From the NCBI GenBank assembly GCA_017480565.1, contig JAFVAL010000056.1, positions 46,119 to 110,118 of the forward strand: DNA of 64,000 bases. Direction: 5' to 3'. This DNA is from Lachnospiraceae bacterium (lineage in GTDB: Bacteria; Bacillota; Clostridia; Lachnospirales; Lachnospiraceae). Of this stretch, positions 7,615-15,857 are shown piece by piece. Within the stretch, counting starts at the first letter, position 1, and every line of letters begins with the position of its first letter. Both the position numbers and the translations under genes were made by a program. The notes below the pieces were generated by a model that was not told the origin of the DNA, made no database searches, and saw only the letters and a program-made list of their open reading frames with translations.

Positions 7615-10345
7615 GGATCTTCCTCTTGACGATCCGTCCGACCTTCTTTGCTTCTTCCTTTAAGACGGTCGGAACCAGTTTCTCATAAGGCACGCCCCAG
7701 GCATCCGCCACGCGGTCCAGATGAATCGCGTCAAACTTACACTTGAGTGTACACAGGCCGCAGCCGATGCAAAGCGCCGGGTCCACCTTTGCTGCGCCAC
7801 AGCTTAAGCACCGGGCGGTTTCACATTTGACCTGCTCCTCCGTAAATGTCAGCCGCTCATCGCTGAAGGTCTTGACCTTGCTCATATCAATGCCGGGCAC
7901 CTGTCTCGCGGAATGATCATAGCTCGGGATCACGAGATTGTCCTTATCAATATAGTGGAAGTTGTCTCTGTGCACGCGGCCCAAGGTCAGGCTGTGGCCT
8001 TCCCAGACGTAACGATGCACGGACTCTGCGCCTTCCTTGCCTGCGGCGATCGCATAGATTGCGAAGCTTGGGCCTGTGTAGACATCGCCGCCGACAAACA
8101 CATCCGGCTCTGCCGTCTGATACGTCCAGCCATCCGCCTTTGCGGTCTGGTTGCGGTTTAACTCCACCTTCGAGCCCTCGAGCAGGCCGCCCCACTGGAT
8201 CGACTGTCCGATCGCAGCCAGGACAAAGTCTGCATCCAGAGAAATCGTGTCTTCCTCGTCATACTGCGGGTTAAATCTGCCATCCGCATCCTTCACCTGC
8301 GTACATTTCTTGAAAATGATGCCGCTCACGCTGCCATTTTCCGCAAGGATCTCCTTCGGCCCCCAGCCGCAGCAGACTTCGATGCCTTCGCGCTCCGCTT
8401 CCAGTACTTCCTCTTCCGCGGCAGGCATCTCCTCTCTCTGCTCCAGGCAAAGCATCGTCACCTTCTCTGCACCGAAACGAACCGCGGTGCGCGCCACGTC
8501 AACCGCAACGTTGCCGCCGCCGACCACAACCACATGACCGGAGAGCTTCTCCATCTTGTCAAAGGATACATTTCTCAGGAAATCGATGCCCGAAATCATG
8601 CCTTCGCTCTCCTCGCCTGCGATGCCAAGCTTTCTGCCGCCCTGTGCACCGATCGCGACATAGAAGCCCTTGTAGCCCTGTGTGCGCAGCTCCTCAAGCG
8701 TCACGTCTTTACCGACTTCGACATTACACTGAATGGTCACGCCAAGCTGGCGAATCACATCGATTTCCGCCTCCACGACCTTGCGGTCCAGGCGAAACTC
8801 CGGCATGCCAAATGTCATCATGCCGCCGGGGCGTGACTCCTTCTCAAAGACCGTCACATCATGACCCCAAATGGCAAGATAATACGCTGCAGAAAGGCCC
8901 GCAGGGCCAGAACCGATGACAGCCACTTTCTTTCCTTCGGTAAATCTCTTCTCCGGGATGTAGCGGTTCTCTGCGGCAAGCTCCTGATCCGCAATGAACT
9001 TCTTCACTTCGTCGATCGCGACAGGGCTGTCGATGTCGCCGCGCGTACAAACCTGCTCGCAGAAACGTGCGCAGACACGTCCGCACATGGCCGGGAACGG
9101 GTTCTCTTTCTTGATCAGCTCCAGCGCTTCACGGTACTTGCCTTCATTTGCCTTCTTCAGATATCCCTGCACGGCAATGTGTGCAGGACAGTTGGTCTTA
9201 CAAGGTGCGGTTCCCGTCTCATCGACCACATTTTTCCGGCCGGTCAGGAAATCTGCGCCGCGCCATTTGCTCGGAGGCATGAAGACGAAATCGCTTGCCA
9301 CGGGTTCGCTCTTTAACTCGACAGGCTTCTTCTGGCAGAGCTTCTGGCCAAGACGCACCGCATTCTGCGGGCAAACTTCCACGCAGCCGCCGCAGGCCAC
9401 ACAGTTGGAAGGATCCACTTCCGCGCAGTAATTGGACTTGGAAAGATCCGGGGAAGAGGTATACCAGGAGGTGCGCAGCGCCATACAGGTATCCCAAGGG
9501 CAGTTGCAGATAAAGATCGAATGATCCGGCCCGTCAATGTTGGAGAGCTGGTGTACATAGCCAAGCTCCTCCGCACGTTTGATTTTTGCCTCGGCCTCTT
9601 CGCGGGTCAGTCTCCTCGCCTTTCCGACCCGGATACAGCTCTCGGCATACGGTCCTAAATTGATGCACCATTCGCCTTCCAAATCTGCAGTGCCCTCGCC
9701 CACCATCCTGCGCAGCTTTCTGCACTCGCAGGGCGCAACGCCGATACTCTCGCCCGCCCAGTCAAGCCAGTGAGAGACCTCTTCGTACTTGACCTTCCTG
9801 GTGTTCCCTTCGATTGCACTCTCCACCGGAATCGCACGCATCAGTGCAGCGCCCATAAAGGTTGCGCCAGAGATCTTCTTCTGCAAATCCAATACATAGT
9901 TTAAGAAAGCCGGAGCCGTCTCGGGATAGGCATCCGTGCGTTCTTTCGTCATGACCGTACTTTCCATCGCGCCAGGTGCAAATACCGGCAGCTGCACTTT
10001 ATCTTCCTCGCCCGGCCAGCTGCAGTACTCCAAAAGTCCGATGTAACAAAGATCGTAGGCCTTTTGTGCAGCTTCCTCGACGCTCATGTTCTGGAGTTTT
10101 GCAAGCTCCTCGATCGTGTAAGGGTGGCGCAGCTTCATTTTCAGCGCAAAGTCCACCTGCTCATCCGTGAGCTGTCTGTCAAAGAAAATGTACTCCCAGG
10201 ACTTCTCATCCGGCAGTGGATTTAACATGTTGATGTGTCTCACCAACTTGATCAGATTCTTCCTCGGCTTCGGGCTTTTCTCCCGCTCATAAGCCTCCAG
10301 GCACTTCTTTTCGCCTTCTGTCAACACATGTTTTGTCTGCAGCAT
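7607..10345 (-). CDS. Fe-S / FAD pyridine-nucleotide oxidoreductase (GltD-like core)
   Basis: 912 residues. The N-terminal 300 residues are a poorly characterised domain with Cys motifs (CECRKLRR, CNCPWDTC). Next comes a 4Fe-4S motif (CVACGGCVEVCPQNAV, near 315). A GltD-type region follows, with the twin cysteine motifs CKTNCPAHIAVQGY and CGRVCARFCEQVC, an FAD site (VIGSGPAGLSAAYYLA, near 455) and an NAD(P) site (VVVGGGNVAVDVART, near 595). The C-terminus has another cluster motif (CIGCGLCTLKCKFDAI). Such enzymes move electrons between NAD(P)H and ferredoxin-like partners. SD AAGGAG is placed 5 bases before the ATG. It sits 12 bases after an ArsR-type gene and overlaps hypA, so the three form an operon. 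Confidence 0.85.
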   Translation of the reverse strand: MLQTKHVLTEGEKKCLEAYEREKSPKPRKNLIKLVRHINMLNPLPDEKSWEYIFFDRQLTDEQVDFALKMKLRHPYTIEELAKLQNMSVEEAAQKAYDLCYIGLLEYCSWPGEEDKVQLPVFAPGAMESTVMTKERTDAYPETAPAFLNYVLDLQKKISGATFMGAALMRAIPVESAIEGNTRKVKYEEVSHWLDWAGESIGVAPCECRKLRRMVGEGTADLEGEWCINLGPYAESCIRVGKARRLTREEAEAKIKRAEELGYVHQLSNIDGPDHSIFICNCPWDTCMALRTSWYTSSPDLSKSNYCAEVDPSNCVACGGCVEVCPQNAVRLGQKLCQKKPVELKSEPVASDFVFMPPSKWRGADFLTGRKNVVDETGTAPCKTNCPAHIAVQGYLKKANEGKYREALELIKKENPFPAMCGRVCARFCEQVCTRGDIDSPVAIDEVKKFIADQELAAENRYIPEKRFTEGKKVAVIGSGPAGLSAAYYLAIWGHDVTVFEKESRPGGMMTFGMPEFRLDRKVVEAEIDVIRQLGVTIQCNVEVGKDVTLEELRTQGYKGFYVAIGAQGGRKLGIAGEESEGMISGIDFLRNVSFDKMEKLSGHVVVVGGGNVAVDVARTAVRFGAEKVTMLCLEQREEMPAAEEEVLEAEREGIEVCCGWGPKEILAENGSVSGIIFKKCTQVKDADGRFNPQYDEEDTISLDADFVLAAIGQSIQWGGLLEGSKVELNRNQTAKADGWTYQTAEPDVFVGGDVYTGPSFAIYAIAAGKEGAESVHRYVWEGHSLTLGRVHRDNFHYIDKDNLVIPSYDHSARQVPGIDMSKVKTFSDERLTFTEEQVKCETARCLSCGAAKVDPALCIGCGLCTLKCKFDAIHLDRVADAWGVPYEKLVPTVLKEEAKKVGRIVKRKIHA

Positions 10346-10357
10346 CGTCGCTCCTTT

Positions 10358-10711
10358 CTACTGGCAAGTCTGTGCAACCGGACAGTTCTCGCAATCATAG
10401 TCATATTGACACGGAGTCCACACCACAGAAAACCCGTGTTCCATCGCTGTTTGAAAATCTTCAATCGCTTCTCTTGAAACAGAATAATAGACCGTATTTC
10501 CGATCTTTTTTCTCGTCACAAACCCGCACAAGCTCAGAATCTGCAAATGCTTGCTCACCGCCGGCTGCGATATGTGAAGCATCTGCGCAATCTTGCTCAC
10601 ACTCATTGAGTCTGTCTGTGAGGAACCGAGAATCTTCAAAATCTTCATACGGTTTGGTTCTGTGATCGCTTTCGCGTACACATTGATTCGTTCAACCAAC
10701 CCAGATTTCAT
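10358..10711 (-). CDS. ArsR-family repressor with Cys-rich tail
   Basis: 117 residues from the preferred start. The winged helix is clear: EPNRMKILKILGSS, then SVSKIAQMLHISQPAVSKHL (recognition helix) and VTRKKIGNTVYYSVS (wing). The C-terminus holds four cysteines in CQYDYDCENCPVAQTC, which could bind a metal or an Fe-S cluster and act as the sensor. The ATG at 10711 is preferred to one at 10717 because GGAG lies 8 bases upstream of it but only 2 bases from the other. It is the first gene of the operon with the Fe-S oxidoreductase and hypA and probably represses it through the operator at 10724-10739. Confidence 0.85.
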   Translation of the reverse strand: MKSGLVERINVYAKAITEPNRMKILKILGSSQTDSMSVSKIAQMLHISQPAVSKHLQILSLCGFVTRKKIGNTVYYSVSREAIEDFQTAMEHGFSVVWTPCQYDYDCENCPVAQTCQ

Positions 10712-10723
10712 ATTCATAACTCC

Positions 10724-10773
10724 ATAACCATTAAGTTATAATCAGTATAGAATCCTACCTTTTGGTTAGTCAA
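10724..10773 (-). promoter_or_regulatory. Promoter and ArsR-type operator
   Basis: Minus-strand TTGACT (10768-10773) and TATACT (10744-10749) are 18 bases apart. Just downstream is an inverted repeat ATAAC-N6-GTTAT (10724-10739), the size and AT-rich form of ArsR operators, placed to block transcription start or elongation. Confidence 0.65.
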
Positions 10774-10850
10774 TGCTATCTATTGCTTTGCAAATAAAAA
10801 ATGCCTCCCCACATCGTGGACAAGCATCCTTTCACCATTGTTCGGTTTTC

Positions 10851-11372
10851 TCAGCTCATCTGTACCTGGCACATCTTCATCGTCGTAAGCGCTGCCTCGT
10901 GGCTCTCCGGCGTCACACCTGCGCAGCAAGTCGGATCCACAGAGATCTTCACCTCCGGCATCGTCGCCTTTAAAAGAAGTGCATTTGACACGACACAAAT
11001 GTCCGTGCAAAGTCCGATGAGTTCAATCTCGATCTCTTCTTTCTTTGCGATCTTCTTCAGATCCTTCGCAAGCTTCCTGCTGCCAAATGTGGGCTTCTCA
11101 TAGATTGCGGCGTCCTCCAAAAGCTCCGCAATGTCTGCCCGAATCTTCCAGCCTTCACTGCCGCGGATGCAATGCGGTACCGGCAGGTACTTGCCTTCCT
11201 GCGTCTCCATGTAATTCTCCTCATGGGTGTCCATCGTCGCAATGACGTTGCAGGCCGGATACGACCGAATCTTGGCCTTCACATTCTCCACAATCGCTTC
11301 GGCTTCTTTGGTGCCCAAAGCACCGTCGATAAAGTCATTCTGCATATCTACAACAACCAGCAATTTACGCAT
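10851..11372 (-). CDS. Isochorismatase-like cysteine hydrolase
   Basis: 173 residues. The catalytic triad of the family is visible: Asp in LLVVVDMQNDF (N-terminus), Lys in YEKPTF and Cys in GLCTDICVVSNALL. The DTHEENY stretch fits the metal- or substrate-binding position of nicotinamidase-type members, so deamidation of nicotinamide (NAD salvage) is the best guess, but the sequence does not fix the substrate. The ATG at 11372 is chosen because GGAGG lies 8 bases before it; an ATG five codons earlier is part of that SD. Monocistronic, with its own promoter. Confidence 0.8.
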   Translation of the reverse strand: MRKLLVVVDMQNDFIDGALGTKEAEAIVENVKAKIRSYPACNVIATMDTHEENYMETQEGKYLPVPHCIRGSEGWKIRADIAELLEDAAIYEKPTFGSRKLAKDLKKIAKKEEIEIELIGLCTDICVVSNALLLKATMPEVKISVDPTCCAGVTPESHEAALTTMKMCQVQMS

Positions 11373-11402
11373 TGATTTGTCCTCCATAAACTTCGTGGCA
11401 TC

Positions 11403-11432
11403 ATTATAACATATCTTGCAGAGAAATGTTAC
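11403..11432 (-). promoter_or_regulatory. Promoter of the cysteine hydrolase
   Basis: Minus-strand GTAACA (11427-11432) and TATAAT (11403-11408) are 18 bases apart. The -35 overlaps the stop codon of the upstream gene. Confidence 0.5.
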
Positions 11433-12613
11433 AGTTCTTTGCTTGCAATGACAACCGTGTGACCTTCGCTCTCCTGCTCTTTTCCGGTCTCTAAAAATCC
11501 GTTCTTATGCCAGAAATGTTCCGACTGCGGATTGCCTTTGACCCATGCAAGAGACAGTCTTCTGAGCCCGGAATCTTTCAAAAACTCACACAACCCGTCG
11601 ATGAGTTTACTCCCGATTCCCTGCCCCTGCACGGACACATTTGTCATGAAAAATCCGATCCAGCCGACCTCTTCCTTCGGATATCCAACAATAAAATCAA
11701 GCACCGCAATCAACAGATCCCCCTGATAAAATCCGAGGTAGAACTTGTCTTCCAACCCCTTCCCCGGCGGCAGTGCCGTGAGATCTTTATTAATGCTCTC
11801 CTCCGTCGCAACGGGCGGGAAAAACTCGTAATAGAACGCATTCCCTTTGCACAATTCATAAATCTCAGGGACATCTTTCTCGCTAAGTTTTCTTCCGTGA
11901 TATCCTGCAATCTGAAATGAATCCGCCAGCAATTTCTCCAGATTCACCATCTGAATCATCGTATTCTCAGGAATCTCTTTTTGGCAAATGCAGCATCGAT
12001 AGCCGGTGATCAAGTCCCATTCTTTTAGCGCATACCGCTCCGCCATATCTCCCTGCATTACGAACAAGCTTCCCTGCTCTTCGACGATCTGAAAGGCATT
12101 CATCGGAAGCTTCATTCCAAGCCCTGTCAGCTTCATAAAGCTCTCTTTCCTCGTCCAATACCGGAAGAAAAGCTCCCTTTTTTCCTGCTCGGAGGATGCG
12201 TTTTGAATCGCCTGCACCTCCTCTTTGCGAAAAAATCTCTCCGCGATTCTCAGGTCTCTTTCAGCGGTTTTCTCAGAAACAGCCTCCACATCGCACCCAA
12301 TTTCTTCGGTCGAAACCGCGCACATCACATAATCACCGGAGTGCGAAATGTTAAAGTGTACCTCCTCAATTCCGACAAGATAAGGCTTTCCATTTGCCCC
12401 AAATTCATAGGCAAGTTCCGGCTCAGAATATCCGAACGCCTTTAACCCTTCCCGCAGCAAAACTTCTGCGCAAAGCGCCTGCCGTTTTGCCAAATCATTG
12501 CGGTAGGAGAGCACCTTTTCCCTGCGCTGCGGGGAAGCCTGCCGAAAAGCAAGGTGATATAAGGCGCGATCTTCTATTGGTTTTATATTTGATATCAAAA
12601 CAATTGTTCGCAT
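11429..12613 (-). CDS. Sfp-type phosphopantetheinyl transferase fused to a GNAT acetyltransferase
   Basis: 394 residues in one frame. Residues 1-215 are an Sfp-class 4'-phosphopantetheinyl transferase, which activates carrier proteins of fatty-acid, polyketide or peptide synthesis: VHFNISHSGDYVMCAVS, the metal-binding IGCDVEA and the family signature FRYWTRKESFMKLTGLG. Residues about 233-394 are a GNAT domain, with the acetyl-CoA loop VSVQGQGIGSKLIDGL and the closing HFWHKNGFLETGKE. It starts 7 bases after hipA and probably shares that transcript. No synthase for it to activate is in the window. The fusion is unusual and could be a joined pair of once-separate genes. Confidence 0.8.
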   Translation of the reverse strand: MRTIVLISNIKPIEDRALYHLAFRQASPQRREKVLSYRNDLAKRQALCAEVLLREGLKAFGYSEPELAYEFGANGKPYLVGIEEVHFNISHSGDYVMCAVSTEEIGCDVEAVSEKTAERDLRIAERFFRKEEVQAIQNASSEQEKRELFFRYWTRKESFMKLTGLGMKLPMNAFQIVEEQGSLFVMQGDMAERYALKEWDLITGYRCCICQKEIPENTMIQMVNLEKLLADSFQIAGYHGRKLSEKDVPEIYELCKGNAFYYEFFPPVATEESINKDLTALPPGKGLEDKFYLGFYQGDLLIAVLDFIVGYPKEEVGWIGFFMTNVSVQGQGIGSKLIDGLCEFLKDSGLRRLSLAWVKGNPQSEHFWHKNGFLETGKEQESEGHTVVIASKEL

Positions 12614-12620
12614 ACTGTTA

Positions 12621-13877
12621 TTAAATCCTCAAACTGAATGCAGGCCTCATATGGTTGATCTGCCCTCTGGATAAATCATTTTTTAAAGCAAGTCGTTCCC
12701 AATTGTCCTGAACAATTGAGATAATTTCTTCAGCAAATTCTTTCGCTCTTGCTTCTGTAAGACCAAATTTTGACGCGTTTTTAATCGCTAATTTCGTGGA
12801 AATAGTGTTGTCTTTTTCATCTACATTCAGCGCCAATTCATCTCCATATGGAACAGGATTTACATCATACAAAGGCGATAGTCTCCAGCCTTGATCCGAA
12901 AGAATAAACGCATGGTTTCGCAAATGATCATCTGTATTCGTTACGGCCATATTAAAAACTATTCTTTTCCACAGTTCAAGTAAATCTCTTTTTGGGTCCG
13001 CACTACTAGATTTGATAAAGCTTGCAATGTCCAAGTAACTAACGCCTTCTGCTGCAGACGCTCCGTCCGTTTCACCCAGCAAAGTCATGGCTGATGCAAA
13101 ATGAATCCGTTGATCTCCATCTCGGTCAAACCGCTTCACTAAGAACGTTGAGCCTAAATTTGAAAACTTTTCCATTTTCGATTCAACCGTCCTTAATCCG
13201 CACATTCCCGCAAGATCATATACGGTTTTCTCCCATGCACCGGTATCATTCTCGTCATTTTTTGAGGGAAATTTTGCGATCCACAGCTGCCCTTTTTCAT
13301 CCATGACCGTTGCTTTTGGGCGTGCACCACCTAAAGATGAGCCAGGTCGCATTAACTGTGCGATCCATTTTTCTGGGAAACCTGTTTCATCCTTCTCATA
13401 GTTTCTTGATGCTTCTTCCAGCGTACGCAGTGCTGTCCAAGGAGGTACTGGCGTGTCCTTATCATCCGAAACAAACGGCCCATCGAGCTCTGTCTTAAAT
13501 TGCAGTCCACCCATTCTTGTTTTATCATACACGCCAAGCAAGTAATCGCTGGCAAATAGTTTTTTGGGTTTTCTTCCTTCTCTCTCCGCAAGAATTCTCT
13601 CACGTTTATTCATTAATACACGTCCCCAACGATCAGGTGATGCGTCAGCAAACAATCCGAATATCTCTTTCCCTTGCGGGTACTGTCTGCCTTCATAAGG
13701 AATCAGCTCAGGATCGAGATTAATCATCATTTTCGACTGTTTGAGCCACTCTTTCTCATATTCAAATGAGTAACTTTCTCCGCCTCGTATAATATTTACA
13801 TAGAGGCGCCCAAGCAGGTTAGGCTCTATCCCGCTGAAACTGTCATATACATATATGGTTTTCCGCTCGGATGCCAT
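12621..13877 (-). CDS. hipA: HipA-family Ser/Thr kinase toxin
   Basis: 418 residues, usual HipA length. HipA kinases phosphorylate a translation factor (GltX in E. coli) and cause growth arrest. Visible features are the N-terminal barrel (GRLYVNIIRGGESYSFEYEKEW), the P-loop-like GSSLGGARPKATV, the catalytic segment NTDDHLRNHAFIL and the metal-binding LSPLYDVNPVPYG. Its ATG overlaps the hipB stop by one base (TAATG), the coupling expected of a toxin-antitoxin pair. Confidence 0.92.
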   Translation of the reverse strand: MASERKTIYVYDSFSGIEPNLLGRLYVNIIRGGESYSFEYEKEWLKQSKMMINLDPELIPYEGRQYPQGKEIFGLFADASPDRWGRVLMNKRERILAEREGRKPKKLFASDYLLGVYDKTRMGGLQFKTELDGPFVSDDKDTPVPPWTALRTLEEASRNYEKDETGFPEKWIAQLMRPGSSLGGARPKATVMDEKGQLWIAKFPSKNDENDTGAWEKTVYDLAGMCGLRTVESKMEKFSNLGSTFLVKRFDRDGDQRIHFASAMTLLGETDGASAAEGVSYLDIASFIKSSSADPKRDLLELWKRIVFNMAVTNTDDHLRNHAFILSDQGWRLSPLYDVNPVPYGDELALNVDEKDNTISTKLAIKNASKFGLTEARAKEFAEEIISIVQDNWERLALKNDLSRGQINHMRPAFSLRI

Positions 13878-14197
13878 TACTTTTTCCTCCTCGGAGCTCT
13901 TTTCCTGGCAACAAGTTCTAGATCCTGAAGCGCTCTACCCATCTCATCATCTTTTGCAACCAAAAGCAAATCCTGATCCATACGGTTCAACGCATGTAAA
14001 ACCGCAGCATAGATCCCCATGGCAACGGCAGGATTTCCCGACTCTACCTTCCAAACGGATGTCCTGCTGATCCCTGCACGTTCGGCAACCAATTCCACGG
14101 AAAGATTTCTCCTGAGACGAGCCAGTTTAATCTGCTCCCCCATAATTCTTAAAATCTCTTCTGTGTCTGGCATAATATTGTAAGCAGCTTTCTTCAC
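13877..14197 (-). CDS. hipB: HipB-family XRE antitoxin
   Basis: 106 residues. The helix-turn-helix is IKLARLRRNLSVELVAERAGISRTSVWKVESG. The C-terminus ends in a basic run (ARKRAPRRKK). GTG at 14197 is chosen because AGGAGAG lies 4 bases upstream; a TTG eight codons earlier lacks a site. It binds HipA and represses the operon through the long inverted repeat just upstream. Confidence 0.88.
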   Translation of the reverse strand: MKKAAYNIMPDTEEILRIMGEQIKLARLRRNLSVELVAERAGISRTSVWKVESGNPAVAMGIYAAVLHALNRMDQDLLLVAKDDEMGRALQDLELVARKRAPRRKK

Positions 14198-14229
14198 GGC
14201 TCTCTCCTTTATCTCTCTCAAACAAATAT

Positions 14230-14282
14230 AACGTTTACTATTATAGACTGATTTAAATTTATTGTCAATAATAGTAAACGTT
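14230..14282 (-). promoter_or_regulatory. Consensus hipBA promoter flanked by a 15-base inverted-repeat operator
   Basis: The minus strand has perfect TTGACA (14263-14268), 17 bases, and perfect TATAAT (14240-14245). Perfect 15-base arms AACGTTTACTATTAT (14230-14244) and its complement (14268-14282) bracket it, one over the -10 and one just upstream of the -35. HipB bound at both would loop or cover the promoter. Confidence 0.85.
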
Positions 14283-14312
14283 ATTTGTCATCAAGCATTG
14301 ATCGAAGGACGT

Positions 14313-15020
14313 TTATTTCACGCCCTCAAATTCCCACGTCTTCGTATCGATCACCAAGAATTCCTGCGTCCCGATCGGTATCCTGTTTCTGTCCGTGCTA
14401 AACACATCGCAGGAAATGAGATTGCCTACCCGCAGGATTCTCTCCACCGGTGTATGTCCGACCACCTGCAGATATTCGTCCACCCTGTACAATTCATCCC
14501 TCTCATACTGCGGCCGGAACCAAAGCGGCGATTCATCCAACCAAAGATCCGAATACCCAAACGTATTGATCTCTGCGATCACCGCGTCCACATTTTGCTG
14601 CGATTTTGGCGACACATAATCTTCCACATACCTCTGCGTCAACCCACCATGCATGAACAAAACGTTGTCAATTTTGTGGATAAAAGCGATATTTCCTTCC
14701 GGGACAGCCTCCTCTAATTTCCTCAATTTCTCGCAAACCACGCGCGGCGCAATCCGCGAATATCCTGTCTCTCTCTGGTTCCAGGGATAACACACATCAT
14801 GGTTTCCGTAGCACCAAAGTGTGTCCGAAAACTCCTTTGCAAATGCAATCGCAGCGTCGTACGACTGCATATAAAGATCCAAATTAAACTCCTGCCGCCA
14901 GTCATCCGCGATGTCCATCAGGCAAATGGCGCGTTCTGCCTTTCCCTTCTTCATCAGCCCTCTTGCACGCTCAAACATCCACGGTTTTAGGTGCACATCC
15001 GGTATCACCAGCACCTTCAT
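14313..15020 (-). CDS. Calcineurin-like metallophosphoesterase
   Basis: 235 residues. Metal-ligand motifs are VIPDVHLKPWMF (N-terminus), the LMDIADDW segment, CYGNHDVCYPWN and VVGHTPVERI. A close paralogue lies at 58790-59500, there beside an RNA ligase; the two share DLYxQ, the GNHD region and the C-terminal NLISCDVFSTxR block. The paralogue's context suggests a phosphatase acting on nucleic-acid ends, but here the partner is an alpha/beta hydrolase ending 3 bases upstream. Substrate is not known. Confidence 0.75.
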   Translation of the reverse strand: MKVLVIPDVHLKPWMFERARGLMKKGKAERAICLMDIADDWRQEFNLDLYMQSYDAAIAFAKEFSDTLWCYGNHDVCYPWNQRETGYSRIAPRVVCEKLRKLEEAVPEGNIAFIHKIDNVLFMHGGLTQRYVEDYVSPKSQQNVDAVIAEINTFGYSDLWLDESPLWFRPQYERDELYRVDEYLQVVGHTPVERILRVGNLISCDVFSTDRNRIPIGTQEFLVIDTKTWEFEGVK

Positions 15021-15023
15021 TTC

Positions 15024-15590
15024 TCATTCCCCCAAGATAAACTTTCTTGTCTTTTTCATCACTTTTCTCAGATTTTTAATGTCCAGAATCGGGTCTGTAC
15101 TCTCCAGCGAATGGTTCGCGCCTTCAATGATATGGCAAGGGATATTCTTCTGCCAACAGATGGTCGGAATCCGGCTGTTTTCTCTGCCAACCCAAGGGTC
15201 ATCATTTCCGGTAAAGACAATACTTTCCCCAAAAGAATACGCAAATGTCTCCGGCAACGGTGTATAAAAAACCAGCCGTATGCGGTCCCGAACAGCGCTT
15301 TCCGAAGCTAGCTTTGCCGCCACAATCGTGCCGATGCTCTTCCCGATAAACAATATGTCCTCATAGGTTGAAAAATCAACGTCTTTTAACATCTCTTCCG
15401 CCTGTGCAAGCGCAATCTCAAAAGACTGCTGCATCCGGCCGGCGTCCCCCTGAATCTTCGGCGGAAAGCCGGTGTACGGGAGCGGGATCTCTTCATATCC
15501 CAGCTGCTTTGCAAGCTTCCTGCCGTAATGCATTAACGGCTTGTCCACGGTATACCCAATCCCCGGAAAAAACACTGCTACTTTGTTCAC
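15024..15590 (-). CDS. Small alpha/beta hydrolase
   Basis: 188 residues. The nucleophile elbow GKSIGT (near residue 100) and the catalytic histidine in IEGANHSLES are visible, and FTGNDDPWV fits the acid position. This is the shape of small cytosolic hydrolases of the YdeN/RBBP9 type. It is the first gene of a two-gene operon with the metallophosphoesterase. Confidence 0.75.
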   Translation of the reverse strand: MNKVAVFFPGIGYTVDKPLMHYGRKLAKQLGYEEIPLPYTGFPPKIQGDAGRMQQSFEIALAQAEEMLKDVDFSTYEDILFIGKSIGTIVAAKLASESAVRDRIRLVFYTPLPETFAYSFGESIVFTGNDDPWVGRENSRIPTICWQKNIPCHIIEGANHSLESTDPILDIKNLRKVMKKTRKFILGE

Positions 15591-15785
15591 TTCGCTCCCT
15601 CCATCTCTATGTTTTCATCTCACTAACGAGTCTCTTTGCACATCCACTTCTACCCTACAGCCTTCCCGCCTGATTGGTCGCGGTCTGGCCATGCCTGATG
15701 ATGTAAATCATATGTCTTCCCCCGATTCCTTCAAACTCATTTTCTATTATACCTTGTCTTACGCAGAATTCAAAGAAGATTCCAA

Positions 15786-15814
15786 AGGAAAAGGGGACCC
15801 TGTGCGGATCCCCT
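15786..15814 (-). terminator. Terminator after the GH3/MFS operon
   Basis: Arms AGGGGATCC and GGGTCCCCT (one mismatch) are followed on the minus strand by TTTTCCTTT. Confidence 0.7.
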
Positions 15815-15857
15815 ATAAGATAATGTCCCTTGTCTATTATCCGTATTCTTTTTGTCT

